A stretch of DNA of 64,000 nucleotides from JAWKTM01 sp041399085 (lineage in GTDB: Bacteria; Planctomycetota; Planctomycetia; Pirellulales; Pirellulaceae): contig JAWKTM010000025.1 in assembly GCA_041399085.1 (NCBI GenBank), forward strand, positions 33,330 to 97,329, given 5' to 3'. Below are positions 17,380 to 25,819 of this stretch, piece by piece. Every line of letters starts with the position of its first letter. Position 1 is the stretch's first letter. The position numbers and the translations under genes were made by a program. The notes beneath the pieces were generated by a model. The model saw only the letters and a list, made by a program, of their open reading frames with translations. It was not told the origin of the DNA and ran no database searches.

Positions 17380-18605
17380 ATCATTCCAACGCCGCAGCGC
17401 CACCGCCACCAAATGGCCGCCGAAAGCCACCGAGACCTTCAAGGCGTGCTGGAACTGATTCGCCTTTACTCACCAGCGGCACGCAATCGAACGGCATTCG
17501 GGATCAGGATCGGTCAGATTTATCGTGGCGCGCCACGCCGTCGGCATCGCCAACGCGGTTATCGCCAGCTTCCGACACAACCGGCCGCGTTGACCGTATG
17601 ACCGAGCATCGACTTGGTCGAGTTGACACACACTTCATCGGCCGCTCGTCCCAGACCGCGTCGAATCCCGCATCTGACGCGATCGTTCTGTTCCGTCCCC
17701 GTGCCATGTGCGTTGATATAACCGACGTCACTGGGCGACAGATGCGATTTTCGCAACGTCTCTTGCACCAGATAGGCCAGCGCCTCGCTCTCTTGATGCA
17801 AGTCCGTCACGTGATGCGCTTCGGCCAACATCGTGCCGCCGAGTACCTCGCCGTAGATTCGGCAGTCGCGCTGGACCGCGTGGCTCAGTCGCTCGACGAC
17901 CAACGCCGCTGCTCCCTCGCCCATCACGAATCCCGTGCGAGCCTTGTCGAACGGCCGACAAGCTTGACGCGGATCGTCGTGCGTCGCCAGCACTCGCATT
18001 CGTGAGAACCCGGCGGCGAACAACGGATCAATGGCGTCCGCGCCGGCGGCAATAGCGATGTCGCATTGCCCGTCGCGAATGGCTCGAACCGCCGTGAGGA
18101 AACTAATCAAACTGGTCGCGCAGGCGGTCGAGTGGCAGAACCGCGGTCCGCCCAGTTGATGCTTGGTCGCCACCTCCGCACAAGCCGTGTTCGGCAACCA
18201 TTGGTCGAACCACGGCGTCCGGTCGGGCGATTCCTCGTGAGCCACGCCGGATTGCTGGAACAGCCAATGTGGATCGCCCATGTGACCGCTGATCGAACAG
18301 CCAAACCGCGTTCGATCGACCTGCGACCGGTCGATGCGCGCGTCGCACAAGGCTTCGTCCGTCGCTCGTTCGCACAAAGGAATCGACTTCAACCGTCCCG
18401 GCGGACGATCGATGTCGACCACCGCTCCAATCAGCGAGTCGTCGGGGATGCCGGGAATGCCCCGCAAGCGGCGCACTCGCGATTCGCCAGCCTGCACGCC
18501 CCGCCACGTGGTTTCGCGCGTGTCACCCAACGACGTAATCATGCCGATGCCGGTGATCACGATTGGCTCGTGTTCTCGATCTTCCGCTGAGAAAATTCGC
18601 AGCAT
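17380..18605 (-). pseudogene. Beta-ketoacyl-ACP synthase (KAS II/FabF-like), C-terminus broken by several frameshifts
   Basis: Condensing enzyme of fatty-acid or polyketide synthesis. Start ATG 18605 (MLRIFSAEDREHEPIVITGI). Catalytic Cys lies in CHSTACATSLISF, the first His in INAHGTGTEQND and the second in SMLGHTVNAAG. After about 17580 the remaining sequence is recoverable only by changing frame repeatedly: LAITALAM, then TINLTDPDPECR, then FDCVPLVSK, then KVSVAFGGHLVAVALRRW near 17390. At least three indels are needed. The N-terminal 340 residues are intact. The exact 3' end is uncertain. Next to the equally broken recA, it may reflect poor sequence quality here. Confidence 0.75.
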
Positions 18606-18834
18606 GATGTTCGGACAACCATTCAAGTTTCCACGGACTGACGAGCGCAAGCCACATTGCCTCCGAGGCTGGCGCGGGCAGCGGATTGATACGCGAATTC
18701 GCGTCAGAAAGCCAGCCCGATTTGCTCGAAAAAAATCGACTCGATCTCAACCGGCACTTGCATCGCGCCGGCCCAGCCGGTACGCATAAAGCCGCGTGAA
18801 CAACGGCACTTTCCATTGACCGAGGCGTCCTCCA

Positions 18835-19758
18835 ATGACCGCATCCACTCCGCTCGCCCAGCGACTCCGCACGGTTCAGCTCGTCCCGATCACGGCCTTC
18901 GACTCGGCTGGCGATTTGGCGTTGGAGCCCATGCGTCGGCATTTTCGACGGCTGTTCGACGCAGGCATTCGCGTTTTCATCCCGTGCGCTGGGAGCGCCG
19001 AATTCAACAGCCTCTCGACCGACGAAATCGTGCAAGTGATTCGCATGACCCGCGAGGAATTGGGGCCGGAAGCCACGATTGTCGCTCCGATCGGCCAGCA
19101 GCTTCGCGGTGCGATTTCGCTGGGCCAGCGATCGTTTGAAGCCGGAGCGGACGCCGTGCTGGTCATGCCGCTCGAGTTTCCGTACTTGGCAAACGAAGGC
19201 GCCCGCGACTATCTGCAGGCGATTCTGGATTCGGTCGACGGCCCGACATTGGTCTATAAGAAAGGCCCGATTCCGTCGGACGATCTGCTGCTCAGCTTGG
19301 CCGAGCACCCGAACATGATCGGCGTCAAATACGCCGTGAATGATTTGGACGCGTTTCAAGCCGTGGTCACGCGCGACGCCGGACGGATCGATTGGTTTTG
19401 CGGCTCGGCCGAGCGTTTCGCCCCGTACTTCGCCTTGGCTGGCTCGCCTGGATACACCAGCGGCGCGGGAAACGTTTGTCCGCGAGTCACGCTGAAGATG
19501 CACGCGGCTTTGGCAGCCGGCGATTATGCCGAAGCTCTGCGTTGGCAGCGAATTTTGCTGCCGATCGAACACTTCCGAGCTCGAGCCGCCAACTCGTACA
19601 ACATCACGTTCGTAAAGTACGCCGTCGGGCGCACCGGCTTGGACTTCGGCCAACCACGCCCGCCACAACGCCGGATGACCGACGCCGACATGCGCGAGGC
19701 GGATGAGATCCTCGCGCCGATCCTGGCGGCCGAACGCGACTTGGCCGAAGCTTCGTAA
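18835..19758 (+). CDS. DapA/NanA-family class I aldolase (5-dehydro-4-deoxyglucarate dehydratase-like)
   Basis: TIM-barrel Schiff-base enzyme of 307 aa, starting at ATG 18835. The substrate Lys is in GVKYAVNDLD and the catalytic Tyr in LVYKKGPIP. The N-terminal LVPITAFDSAGDL and IPCAGSAEFNSLSTDEI loops match the group containing dihydrodipicolinate synthase and 5-dehydro-4-deoxyglucarate dehydratase. The CAGSAEFNSLS segment is closer to the latter than to true DapA, which has GTTGE at this point. The likely role is therefore sugar-acid breakdown. No sugar-acid neighbours are present to confirm it. Confidence 0.8.
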   Translation: MTASTPLAQRLRTVQLVPITAFDSAGDLALEPMRRHFRRLFDAGIRVFIPCAGSAEFNSLSTDEIVQVIRMTREELGPEATIVAPIGQQLRGAISLGQRSFEAGADAVLVMPLEFPYLANEGARDYLQAILDSVDGPTLVYKKGPIPSDDLLLSLAEHPNMIGVKYAVNDLDAFQAVVTRDAGRIDWFCGSAERFAPYFALAGSPGYTSGAGNVCPRVTLKMHAALAAGDYAEALRWQRILLPIEHFRARAANSYNITFVKYAVGRTGLDFGQPRPPQRRMTDADMREADEILAPILAAERDLAEAS

Positions 19759-19792
19759 ACGTAAGGTAGCGCGATGAGAGGCCGAGCGTTGG

Positions 19793-20323
19793 TTAGTGAA
19801 CCGTCGCCATCTGCTCGGATCGCATCTTGTCCACGACGTGCCGACGAATCATTTGGATGCCGCGGCGCGGCTGCTCTTCGCGTTGGCTGTGCTTCTTCAG
19901 GGCCACGCCCCAATCGCTCAGCCGACGCAGCAGCCCGTTGTCCAGGGCTCCCGGAGTCGCCAATCGCGCGTCCAGACGTTTGTCTTCAAATCGCAGTTCC
20001 CACAGCCGACGCAATTCCATCGCGCTGAACGGAGTAAACTCGTCCTGCACGAATACGATTTCGCCGTTGGCCCGCCGCAATCCCGATTGAATGGCCGCCG
20101 ACGCGCCGAAGCGACGCGGGTGCCGCACAATTTGAATCTGCGGAAACTGGTAGGCAAGTTCGTCGGCGATGTCGCTGGTCTGGTCGGTCGAGCCATCGTC
20201 GACCAGCACCAATTCGAATCGCGTTTCCAAATCCGACAACACATCGAGCAACTCGTGGACTTCCTTGGCCAAGCTGTTCTGAGCATTGAAGACGGGCACG
20301 ATGACGCTGAGTGTTTCGTTCAA
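19793..20323 (-). CDS. Small family 2 glycosyltransferase-like protein
   Basis: TTG start at 20323 gives MNETLSVIVPVFNAQNSLAK, the usual GT2 N-terminus. LVLVDDGSTDQTSDIA is the nucleotide-binding motif and GASAAIQSGLRRANGEIVF follows. The DxD metal motif is replaced by FVQDEFTPFS, and at 176 aa it stops soon after, so most of the acceptor domain is missing. It may be a reduced, possibly non-catalytic GT2 or a protein with a specialised role. It has no membrane segment. No partner gene is obvious. Confidence 0.7.
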   Translation of the reverse strand: MNETLSVIVPVFNAQNSLAKEVHELLDVLSDLETRFELVLVDDGSTDQTSDIADELAYQFPQIQIVRHPRRFGASAAIQSGLRRANGEIVFVQDEFTPFSAMELRRLWELRFEDKRLDARLATPGALDNGLLRRLSDWGVALKKHSQREEQPRRGIQMIRRHVVDKMRSEQMATVH

Positions 20324-20760
20324 CTCGGCACCCTTTCCACAGCAAGCGTGACGTTACGGGAGAGAAGACGCTTTAAGTCATCGGAACGCCACGCGAAGAC
20401 TCTCGAAAACTTAAATCAAACAATGCGTTGCATCGGCGTTGCGACAAGCAACGGTCGTTCGACTTACTACGACACACCCGCCTGTGCCGAAGAAACCGGC
20501 CAGGCACAACGGCTTCAGCGTCGAGCCCCATCGACCAAACCGCGTGATGTCATCGCGATGCCAGCAGCAACGACGGGAGTAGAGCCACGCTGTCGCCCGC
20601 CTTCAATAGGAATTTTCCCCAACACAGCAAGTCAAACACCTGCGGCACGCACGCCGACCGAAAATTCCGCCCGCTTGGCCCCGAAGTTGTTCCAGTTATG
20701 AGCCTCGAAGCCCCGCGGCGCGCTATAACGAGAAGCACTATTTCAGCGGAGGAGCAAGAA
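20324..20760. other. Intergenic stretch, 437 bp
   Basis: Between divergent genes. I see no convincing coding frame, RNA gene or strong hairpin. It presumably holds the promoters of the glycosyltransferase-like and PfpI-family genes. Confidence 0.4.
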
Positions 20761-21297
20761 ATGCCGGATCAACCCCTGTCAGGCCAACGCCTGTTGATGT
20801 TCGTGGAACACATCTACGAAGATTTGGAACTCTGGTACCCCAAGTTGCGGTTGCGCGAAGCCGGCGCGGAAGTGATCGTGGCCGGCCCCGAAGCCGGCGC
20901 AACCTACAACGGCAAGCACACCTACCCCTGTGTGGCCGACGCCGCGATCGCCGACGTCCGCTCGGCCGATTTCCAAGGCGTCGTGATTCCGGGCGGCTTC
21001 ATGCCCGACCGCCTGCGCCGCGACCCGCGCGTGCTACAGCTAGTCCAAGAGTTCGCATCCGCCGGCAAACTCGTGTCCGCGATTTGCCACGGCGGCTGGA
21101 TCCCAATCTCCGCCGGAGTTTATCGGGACGTACAAGTCACCGGATCGCCCGGAATTAAGGACGATCTAATCAACGCCGGCGCTCACTGGCACGACGCCCC
21201 GGTCATCACCGATCGCCACTTTATCAGCAGCCGCAAACCCGACGACCTCCCCGACTTTTGCCGAGCGATTCTGGCATTCTTGACGATGGCCCGTTGA
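20761..21297 (+). CDS. DJ-1/PfpI-family (type 1 glutamine amidotransferase-like) protein
   Basis: 178 aa starting at ATG 20761 with GGAGGAG upstream. The flavodoxin-like core reads RLLMFVEHIYEDLELWYPKL, then GAEVIVAGPEAG, with the nucleophile-elbow Cys in VSAICHGGWIPISAG and the acid residue Glu near the N-terminus (the HIYEDLE segment). Family members act as deglycases, chaperones or proteases; the annotation 'intracellular protease PfpI' is common but substrate cannot be deduced. Stand-alone gene ending 69 bp before tRNA-Glu. Confidence 0.9.
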   Translation: MPDQPLSGQRLLMFVEHIYEDLELWYPKLRLREAGAEVIVAGPEAGATYNGKHTYPCVADAAIADVRSADFQGVVIPGGFMPDRLRRDPRVLQLVQEFASAGKLVSAICHGGWIPISAGVYRDVQVTGSPGIKDDLINAGAHWHDAPVITDRHFISSRKPDDLPDFCRAILAFLTMAR

Positions 21298-21365
21298 CAA
21301 AACGGCCATTGGCAACAAAATCTAAACACTTGGCAACCGACGAGCCTGTCAAAGCTCGCTCAACC

Positions 21366-21438
21366 GCCCCCTTCGTCTAGTGGCCCAGGACGTCGGATTC
21401 TCAGTCCGAAAACAGGGGTTCGACTCCCCTAGGGGGTA
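21366..21438 (+). tRNA. tRNA-Glu (anticodon CTC)
   Basis: A full cloverleaf can be drawn. The acceptor arm GCCCCCT pairs with AGGGGGT (one G-T pair). The anticodon stem TCGGA/TCCGA encloses the loop TTCTCAG, giving anticodon CTC. The T arm is AGGGG-TTCGACT-CCCCT. The discriminator is A and no CCA is encoded. Confidence 0.95.
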
Positions 21439-21443
21439 CTCTC

Positions 21444-21468
21444 AGCCGCTTCGTGCGGCTTTCTTTTT
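21444..21468 (+). terminator. Rho-independent terminator of the tRNA gene
   Basis: Perfect 6-bp stem AGCCGC / GCGGCT with loop TTCGT, followed by TTCTTTTT, six bases after the tRNA. Confidence 0.85.
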
Positions 21469-21650
21469 GCGCATGTTGCTGTTGTGCCTCGGAGTGCGGT
21501 TTTTCGTGTTTAGAGACGCGGATGGCGGCTGTTGATTTGGGGCGACGGTTGAGGGGGCCGGCCGCTGAATCACCGATTGCATTGGAATCGCGTTCCCGCA
21601 ATCGGCCGCTGCACTCGCCACACGACGTTCAAGAATTTTGATCGCATCGC

Positions 21651-21678
21651 TTGACACAAACAGACTGGTCTGTATATT
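21651..21678 (+). promoter_or_regulatory. tetR promoter with overlapping operator
   Basis: A -35 box TTGACA (21651-21656) and a -10 box TATATT (21673-21678) are separated by 16 bp. The spacer contains the palindrome ACAGAC-TG-GTCTGT (21660-21673), a typical TetR-family operator design. The -10 lies only 6 bp before the ATG at 21685, so transcription would start at or next to the start codon (leaderless mRNA). Repressor binding here would block its own promoter. Confidence 0.75.
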
Positions 21679-21684
21679 TCGGGC

Positions 21685-22278
21685 ATGATGAAGACACGAA
21701 GCCAGAAGTCCGATGCTCGAAGAAGACTGATTGAAACCGCCGAACGGTTGTTTTACGCCGAAGGGATCCATTCGGTTGGAATCGACCGCATCATTGCCGA
21801 AGCGGGTGTCGCGAAGATGACGCTTTACAATCACTTTTCTTCCAAGGATGACCTCGTTGTAGCCGTGCTGCATTACAGGGAAGAGAAGTTCGACGCCCTC
21901 TTTCAAAAATGGATGAAGCAGAGTGTCGAAGCCGGGATGAGCCAACTAGAAGCCTTTTTCTCGGCCCTGAAGAAATGGTTTGAGTCTCCTGGCTTCCGCG
22001 GCTGCATGTTCATTAACGCGTGTGTGGAGTTGGCCGATGCTGACCATGAAGGCTCCAAATTCTCTAGCAGCCATAAGCGGCGTTTTCATGAACTGCTCAA
22101 GCAGATCATCACGCAAACCGCGGGAGTTAAGGCTGCGGATCAAATGACCCCAGCAATCGCCCTGCTTGTGGAAGGGGCAATTGTGACCGCCGTCATGCAA
22201 CAATCCTCGAGATCAGCGGACGTGGCGCGGGACGCGACGTTGGCGCTCGTCTCAAAAAGCCCGAAGAATACAACGTAG
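21685..22278 (+). CDS. TetR/AcrR-family transcriptional regulator
   Basis: 197 aa. The N-terminal helix-turn-helix reads ETAERLFYAEGIHSVGIDRI, then AEAGVAKMTLYNHFSSKDDL. The C-terminal ligand domain contains GFRGCMFINACVELAD, placing it with TetR proteins that carry conserved cysteines and usually respond to electrophiles or redox stress (by family). A palindromic site in its own promoter suggests autorepression. It probably controls the carboxymuconolactone decarboxylase-like gene 117 bp downstream and perhaps the PNPOx-like gene. ATG at 21685; there is no Shine-Dalgarno, consistent with a leaderless message. Confidence 0.92.
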   Translation: MMKTRSQKSDARRRLIETAERLFYAEGIHSVGIDRIIAEAGVAKMTLYNHFSSKDDLVVAVLHYREEKFDALFQKWMKQSVEAGMSQLEAFFSALKKWFESPGFRGCMFINACVELADADHEGSKFSSSHKRRFHELLKQIITQTAGVKAADQMTPAIALLVEGAIVTAVMQQSSRSADVARDATLALVSKSPKNTT

Positions 22279-22395
22279 GAAGTCCCTTTTTTTGCCCTTA
22301 TGTGTACTGACCTGTCTGTCTTTTATGTGGGGTTCGAGCAAGGCGCGTGGTCTAGCTCATTGCCCCATGTCTCGATCGAAGTAAGGAGAAGAACG

Positions 22396-22974
22396 ATGCA
22401 ACGTCTCACATCCATCAACCCGCAGTTTGCCCAAGGCCGCACCAGGGAGCTGTTCGACACGGTCGAACGGGCGTTCGGCACCGTTCCGAACACGGTCAAA
22501 GTGATGGCGAACTCACCTGCAGTCCTGGACAGCTTCGTCGCGTTCGGCACGGCAATGGGTGGAGCCAAAATAGGTGAGAAGCTCCATAACCAAGTGAAGC
22601 TCACAACCAGCGAAGCCAACTCTTGCGACTATTGCACCTCGATTCTCTGTGCCATCGGTCCCAACGCAGGCCTGACCACCGAAGACATTTTGGTAGGTCG
22701 AACCGGAAGCTCGGCCGATCACCGCACGGAGGCAGCGCTCCAATTCGCTCAGGCCGTGTTGGACAATCGTGGCAAGGTTACTGACGCTCAGCTCGCCGCC
22801 GCACAAGCCGCCGGCTTCGATGATGGCGAGATTGTGGAGATCGTGGCCAGTGTCGTGCTGGGGTGCTTCACTAACTTCCTCAACAACGTAGCCGACACGG
22901 AGCTTGATATTCCTCGAGCGGAGCCGGTCCCCGCCCACGCATCGTGCAGCTCAGGGGCTTGCGCCGTTCATTGA
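22396..22974 (+). CDS. Carboxymuconolactone decarboxylase / AhpD-family protein
   Basis: 192 aa starting at ATG 22396 after AAGGAG. The all-helical CMD fold is recognisable from TRELFDTVERAFGTVPNTVK, then NQVKLTTSEANSCDYCTSIL. AhpD-type proteins carry E-x7-C-x2-C-x3-H; here both Cys are present but the His is replaced by Leu, and a third Cys follows directly. The C-terminus has an extra Cys-rich tail (HASCSSGACAVH). This suggests a thiol-based reductase with altered proton relay, under the TetR regulator upstream. Substrate unknown. Confidence 0.88.
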   Translation: MQRLTSINPQFAQGRTRELFDTVERAFGTVPNTVKVMANSPAVLDSFVAFGTAMGGAKIGEKLHNQVKLTTSEANSCDYCTSILCAIGPNAGLTTEDILVGRTGSSADHRTEAALQFAQAVLDNRGKVTDAQLAAAQAAGFDDGEIVEIVASVVLGCFTNFLNNVADTELDIPRAEPVPAHASCSSGACAVH

Positions 22975-23056
22975 TGCGTCCGCCAATTTGCTGGGTGTTT
23001 GGTTTCGGCCAAGCACCCGGCATGTCGTCAATCCATCCTGCCATAGCGAGCCACTC

Positions 23057-23176
23057 ATGTCCGCAATTCGACCGCCTTTCACGATCGAGTCCGCCACGGC
23101 TAAAGTGCGTGCCGCCGAAGACGCCTGGAATAGTCGCAATCCGTAGCGTGTCTCCTTCTTCTATTCCGAGGATTCG
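23057..23176 (+). pseudogene. DUF1348 (NTF2-like) gene fragment with nonsense codon
   Basis: From ATG 23057 the frame reads MSAIRPPFTIESATAKVRAA then EDAWNSRNP and a TAG at 23144. After the stop the same frame continues RVSFFYSEDS, the expected next segment of DUF1348 proteins (WNSRDPERV...Y..DS). The TAG replaces a codon that is normally Glu, so GAG to TAG is likely. The remaining 100 or so residues are absent. It is a decayed N-terminal fragment wedged between the CMD and PNPOx-like genes. Confidence 0.65.
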
Positions 23177-23220
23177 CATGATCATTCGCTACGCGCCGCA
23201 AAGCACCGAGGAGCAGCAAA

Positions 23221-23832
23221 ATGCCCACATTTCCCAGCGACGTTGCCTTCACGCCGGTAGTGAAAGCGATCCAGACCGCGAAGGGGTCGCGAAGCTCGTA
23301 CCATAAGATGGAGGAGCGAGGAGGTTGGAAGACGACGGTCACCGCCGAACTGAAATCGATCCTCGCTGATTTGGATATGTTTTATCTCGGCACCGCTAAT
23401 TCCGAGCAACAGCCTTACATCCAGTATCGCGGCGGCGCGCCTGGCTTTCTCAAAACAATTGACGAGAAGACGTTGGGGTTTGCCGACTTCGGCGGTAACC
23501 GACAGTACGTCAGCTTAGGAAACCTTTCTGAAAACCCGAGGGCGTTTATCTTTTTGATGGACTACGTCCATAGTCGTCGCATCAAACTGTGGGGCAGGGC
23601 AAAGGTTGTGGAAGGAGATTCGGAGTTGGAAGCCAAGCTTGGCGATCCCGACTATCCTGGCAAGATCGAGCGAGTCATCCTCTTTGAGCTTTACGCTTGG
23701 GATATCAACTGCCCGCAGCATATCCACAAGCGATTTCCGCAGCGGGTGGTTGCACCCATAATCGAGCGGCTTCAAGATCGAGTGAAGGAGCTTGAAGCGG
23801 AATTGGCAGCCGTGAAGTCTTATGGCTGCTAG
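23221..23832 (+). CDS. Pyridoxamine 5'-phosphate oxidase-like (split-barrel flavin-binding) protein
   Basis: 203 aa, ATG 23221 after GAGGAGCAGC. The split-barrel pattern is seen in LADLDMFYLGTANSEQQPYI, GGAPGFLKTIDEKTLGFADF, GNRQYVSLGNLSENPRAFIF and IKLWGRAKVVEGD. Members bind FMN, F420 or heme and reduce or oxidise small molecules; the exact chemistry cannot be assigned. The C-terminal 25 residues (IERLQDRVKELEAELAAVKS) form a short coiled coil. It sits last in the putative TetR-controlled group. Confidence 0.85.
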   Translation: MPTFPSDVAFTPVVKAIQTAKGSRSSYHKMEERGGWKTTVTAELKSILADLDMFYLGTANSEQQPYIQYRGGAPGFLKTIDEKTLGFADFGGNRQYVSLGNLSENPRAFIFLMDYVHSRRIKLWGRAKVVEGDSELEAKLGDPDYPGKIERVILFELYAWDINCPQHIHKRFPQRVVAPIIERLQDRVKELEAELAAVKSYGC

Positions 23833-24020
23833 GCCGCCGTTATCTGCCCACGAAAGAACAGTTGCAAGCCGTACATTCGCATCGGAAGCGGGCGTTTATT
23901 GCCGGAACCACGGTTAGCGGATTCAAACCTGAGAATTGGCGTCAATCGGCCGATGCCGGGATCGACGGAATCCTTACTGACTATCCGCTTGAACTGAGAA
24001 AAGCTTTGTCGAGCCAGTAG
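23829..24020 (+). pseudogene. Glycerophosphodiester phosphodiesterase C-terminal fragment
   Basis: A 62-codon frame overlapping the end of the PNPOx-like gene reads YLPTKEQLQAVHSHRKRAFI, then GFKPENWRQSADAGIDGILT and DYPLELRKAL, ending at TAG 24018. The ENWRQ..D.G.DGILTDYPLEL signature is the last strand and helix of the GDPD TIM barrel. The catalytic N-terminal part is missing and there is no start codon in a sensible place. A truncated remnant, probably left by rearrangement. Confidence 0.7.
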
Positions 24021-24097
24021 CCTCGTGAGTCGACCGTTAGCGTCATTCCTAATGCCACGTTCGCACGGTTAACACTGCCGCTAGGTCGCTTTGATGG

Positions 24098-25819
24098 TCA
24101 TGGCGCCTTCGGCGGCGGATATTTGGCGAGCGTCTCTTTGAGGTCCGCCACGATCTCGGGCTTTCTTTGAGCTAGATTCGCTGTCTCGAAGTGATCCTGA
24201 TCGTAGTCATATAACTCGTAAACCGGTGTGTCACTCGGATCTTGCCATCGTCGCCATTCGACCAGACGGTAACGTTCGGTCCGAATTGCACGCCCCAATT
24301 TCTGTTTGGGATAGGCGTGAAAAGCGTGGTCGCGCAGGCGAATCATCGGATCCCCTAATGCCTGTGTCAGGTCAATGCCATCAATGGGCTGTGGTCCGGT
24401 TGGCGTGGGAAGACCGGCCAGGCTCGCCAGTGTGGGATACAAATCCACGCTTTCGGCAAGCTGGCGCGTTACGGCGCCATCGCGGGTGACTCCTGGCGCG
24501 ATGATAAGCAGCGGGATGCGGTTGGCTTGTTCGTAGTTGGTGTGTTTCGTCCAGATACCAAGGTCGCCCAAATGGAAGCCATGGTCACCCCATAACACAA
24601 TGATCGTCTCGTTTGCTAGACCCAATCGATCTAGTTCTCGGATCACTTTGCCGATCTGAGCGTCAACGAAGCTGACACTGGCATAATAACCATGAATCAG
24701 CTTCCGTTTGAGATCGGGATCAAAGGTCTCGGCACGCCCCTGAGGCACCGGTTTGTAGTTGCTGATTTCACCGCCTCGCTTGCCTGCCACGGCGGGCGCG
24801 TCGACTGGCAGGTCTTCGTATTTTGGCATCGGTAGAGTTTCGGGATCGTGCAAGTCCCAATACTTTTTAGGAGCACTGAAGGGAAGGTGCGGACGCGCAA
24901 AGCCGACCGCCATGAAAAAGGGAGTGCCACTTTCCTGTCGACGGCGTTTCGCCGCTTGCAGTCGCCGGACAGCTTCGGCGGCCACGCGCCCATCCGCGTA
25001 TTGTTCATCGGCGACTAGTGGTGATTCGAACGCGGCGCCACGCGGCAGCGAGCCGATGCGACCGAGTTCTTGATTGGTGAAGTACGCTTCCTCGCGCGTG
25101 AGCTTACCACCATCCGTACTTGTCGGATCTAGATACTCAATCACCTTGTCGTGAAAATGAGGCATCGAAAATGATTGGGGGTCGCCATGATTGCCATGGC
25201 CAATGTGAAATACTTTGCCGAGCGATTCGGTGCTATAACCGTGTCGCGCGAAGTATTGGGGAAGCGTCACGGCATCGGGGACGATCTGCCGCAACTGGCT
25301 ACCAAGTCCATAGAGTCCGGTCGATGTGGAATGCGAACCCAGCATCAGGGAGAACCGCGACGGCGCGCAGACGGCTTGGTTGCAGTATGCCAAGTCGAAT
25401 CGCATTCCTCGTGCGGCGAGCGCGTCGATGTTGGGGGATTGTGCCGCCGAGTCGCCATAACACCCCAAGGCTGGCTTGAGGTCGTCCACGAGAATGAGCA
25501 GCACGTTCGGTTTCTTTTTCTTCTTTGCCGGCAACTTGGCGTTTCCGCTTGAGTTGGCATCGATGACGTGGGTGCGTTTGGCCCATTGTCGATATTGTGC
25601 TGACATCACGGCAACTCGACCGGGTTCGTCCGCCGCAAGATCATGCAGTTCGGTACGGTCGGATTCCAAGTCGTATAGTTCCCACGGCTTGTTCTTGAGT
25701 GCGACGAGTTTCCATTTTCCGTCGCGAACAGCCCGGTTGTCTTCGTGGTTGAAGAAGATCGGCTGGGGGCGTAGCAGCGGCTGATCCACGAAGGCGGGCG
25801 TGAGGGTGACCCCTTCCAT
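24098..25819 (-). CDS. Sulfatase (iduronate-2-sulfatase-like) fused to the tail of the upstream arylsulfatase
   Basis: As read, ATG 25819 opens with about 85 residues that are the C-terminal domain of an arylsulfatase (QPIFFNHEDNRAVRDGKWKL). A Lys-rich linker (LPAKKKKKPN) runs straight into a second complete sulfatase without its own signal peptide. Its formylglycine motif is CAPSRFSLM, with metal ligands DD in LILVDDLKP, and LGKVFH and LWGDHGFHLGD in the expected order. The CAPSR type and overall pattern resemble iduronate-2-sulfatase. The start belongs to the previous gene's frame beyond a frameshift near 25862, so the natural product is probably one long two-module protein. Confidence 0.85.
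   Translation of the reverse strand: MEGVTLTPAFVDQPLLRPQPIFFNHEDNRAVRDGKWKLVALKNKPWELYDLESDRTELHDLAADEPGRVAVMSAQYRQWAKRTHVIDANSSGNAKLPAKKKKKPNVLLILVDDLKPALGCYGDSAAQSPNIDALAARGMRFDLAYCNQAVCAPSRFSLMLGSHSTSTGLYGLGSQLRQIVPDAVTLPQYFARHGYSTESLGKVFHIGHGNHGDPQSFSMPHFHDKVIEYLDPTSTDGGKLTREEAYFTNQELGRIGSLPRGAAFESPLVADEQYADGRVAAEAVRRLQAAKRRRQESGTPFFMAVGFARPHLPFSAPKKYWDLHDPETLPMPKYEDLPVDAPAVAGKRGGEISNYKPVPQGRAETFDPDLKRKLIHGYYASVSFVDAQIGKVIRELDRLGLANETIIVLWGDHGFHLGDLGIWTKHTNYEQANRIPLLIIAPGVTRDGAVTRQLAESVDLYPTLASLAGLPTPTGPQPIDGIDLTQALGDPMIRLRDHAFHAYPKQKLGRAIRTERYRLVEWRRWQDPSDTPVYELYDYDQDHFETANLAQRKPEIVADLKETLAKYPPPKAP

Noticed and set aside
18523..19668. 381-codon minus ORF opposite the DapA-family gene
   Set aside because: Shadow of a real + strand gene with clear catalytic motifs; translation shows no domain.
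21401..21601. 66-codon minus ORF across tRNA-Glu ending in RVPPRGVEPLFSD
   Set aside because: This is the well-known false ORF formed by reading the complement of a tRNA and its flank.
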